Shown here one piece after another: positions 63,679 to 64,000 of a stretch of DNA of 64,000 nucleotides. The notes under the pieces were generated by a model that did no database searches, was not told the origin of the DNA, and saw only the letters and a program-made list of their open reading frames with translations. The stretch's first letter is position 1, and each line of letters starts with the position of its first letter. Source of the DNA: UBA2136 sp963974105 (lineage in GTDB: Bacteria; Pseudomonadota; Alphaproteobacteria; UBA2136); the NCBI GenBank assembly GCA_963974105.1, contig CAXBBG010000001.1:496001-560000 (forward strand), written 5' to 3'. The position numbers and the translations under genes are program-made.

Positions 63679-64000
63679 TGAAAATAATGAAAACTTACAT
63701 TTCAATGCGCCTACTTGGCTTGTTGGCTGCTGTGTTGTGGTTGGTGGTTGATCAGGCAACAAAGCAGGTTGCTTTGGCATATTTAACGGTAGAGCCTGTA
63801 AGTATTATCGATGGTTTCTTTAATTTGCGTTTGGCGTTTAACCGTGGGGTGTCATTTAGTATGCTGGGCGGCTTAAATGCAGAAGATCTTCCAGAAATTT
63901 TAGGTATCTTCGCTTTTGTTGTGAGTGTTGTTATTATTCATGTGATGGCTAGACACAAAGAACGTCTTTCTTATGTTTTAGGTTTAGGTTTTATTTTAGG
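63678..64000 (+). CDS. lspA: Lipoprotein signal peptidase LspA (partial, runs off window)
   Basis: 107 codons seen before the window ends; the full protein should be ~160-170 residues. The start ATG overlaps the ileS stop as TAATG; a second ATG at 63687 is possible. It shows the first membrane helix followed by VVDQATKQVA (with the first conserved Asp), NLRLAFNRGVSFSML (the LspA NxGxxFS motif) and two more membrane helices. It cleaves diacylglyceryl-modified prolipoproteins in the inner membrane. The catalytic aspartates lie beyond the window edge. Confidence 0.93.
   Translation, partial: MKIMKTYISMRLLGLLAAVLWLVVDQATKQVALAYLTVEPVSIIDGFFNLRLAFNRGVSFSMLGGLNAEDLPEILGIFAFVVSVVIIHVMARHKERLSYVLGLGFIL

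Overview
The window is a gene-dense, AT-rich (roughly 40% GC by eye) stretch of a Gram-negative chromosome. Three things point to a low-GC alphaproteobacterium: the gene order cmk-rpsA-sppA-ihfB, the ribF-ileS-lspA cluster, and outer-membrane machinery (LolA, a classical autotransporter, DsbB, lipoproteins). I cannot name the genus. There are no insertion sequences, integrases, CRISPR arrays or rRNA genes. One tRNA, tRNA-Leu(CAA), is present. TGA works as a normal stop here.

Layout. 1-8.8 kb: rsmB, a secreted protein, an FxsA-like membrane protein, a SpoT-like HD hydrolase, a PAS/GAF/GGDEF/EAL protein, phenylalanine hydroxylase and a cyclic-nucleotide phosphodiesterase-like metallo-hydrolase. 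8.8-17.2 kb: envelope and division genes (lolA, an esterase, an acyl desaturase with a helical tail, ftsK, a 1020-residue autotransporter). 17.4-25.8 kb: a lipoprotein hydrolase, an AsmA-like protein, a ClpX paralogue with a non-zinc N-domain, a DEAD-box helicase, arsC, an orphan protein with an internal duplication and two small membrane proteins. 25.9-29.8 kb: the housekeeping block cmk-rpsA-sppA-ihfB. 30-43 kb, all on the minus strand: a CHASE hybrid kinase, serC-serA-serB, a cytosolic HExxH metalloprotease, pepN, a SlyD-type FKBP and a chemoreceptor. 43.4-49.7 kb: a second RsmB-family methylase, dsbB, dut, a lipoprotein, an Hsp33 that has lost its zinc switch, a TetR regulator and tRNA-Leu. 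50-59.9 kb: two giant tandem secreted fibre genes. 60-64 kb: ribF (with a decayed kinase half), ileS and the start of lspA.

The most unusual part is the fibre locus. It encodes two Sec-exported proteins (1310 and 1958 residues) made of trimeric-adhesin-like head repeats, linker modules and Cys-pair modules. Only the second ends in a phage-type S74 self-cleaving chaperone domain. Neither has a visible membrane anchor and no phage genes surround them. They resemble in architecture the chimeric fibre proteins known from predatory Bdellovibrio. Other deviations from family norms are the ClpX paralogue that keeps the ClpP-docking IGF loop, Hsp33 without its cysteines, RibF without its riboflavin-kinase signature, a single-domain alarmone-hydrolase-like protein and an orphan gluzincin-type protease beside the serine biosynthesis genes.

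Well-formed intrinsic terminators close most transcription units and are listed individually. Several start codons were moved to internal ATGs that have a Shine-Dalgarno (SD) sequence or that place a signal peptide at the N-terminus.
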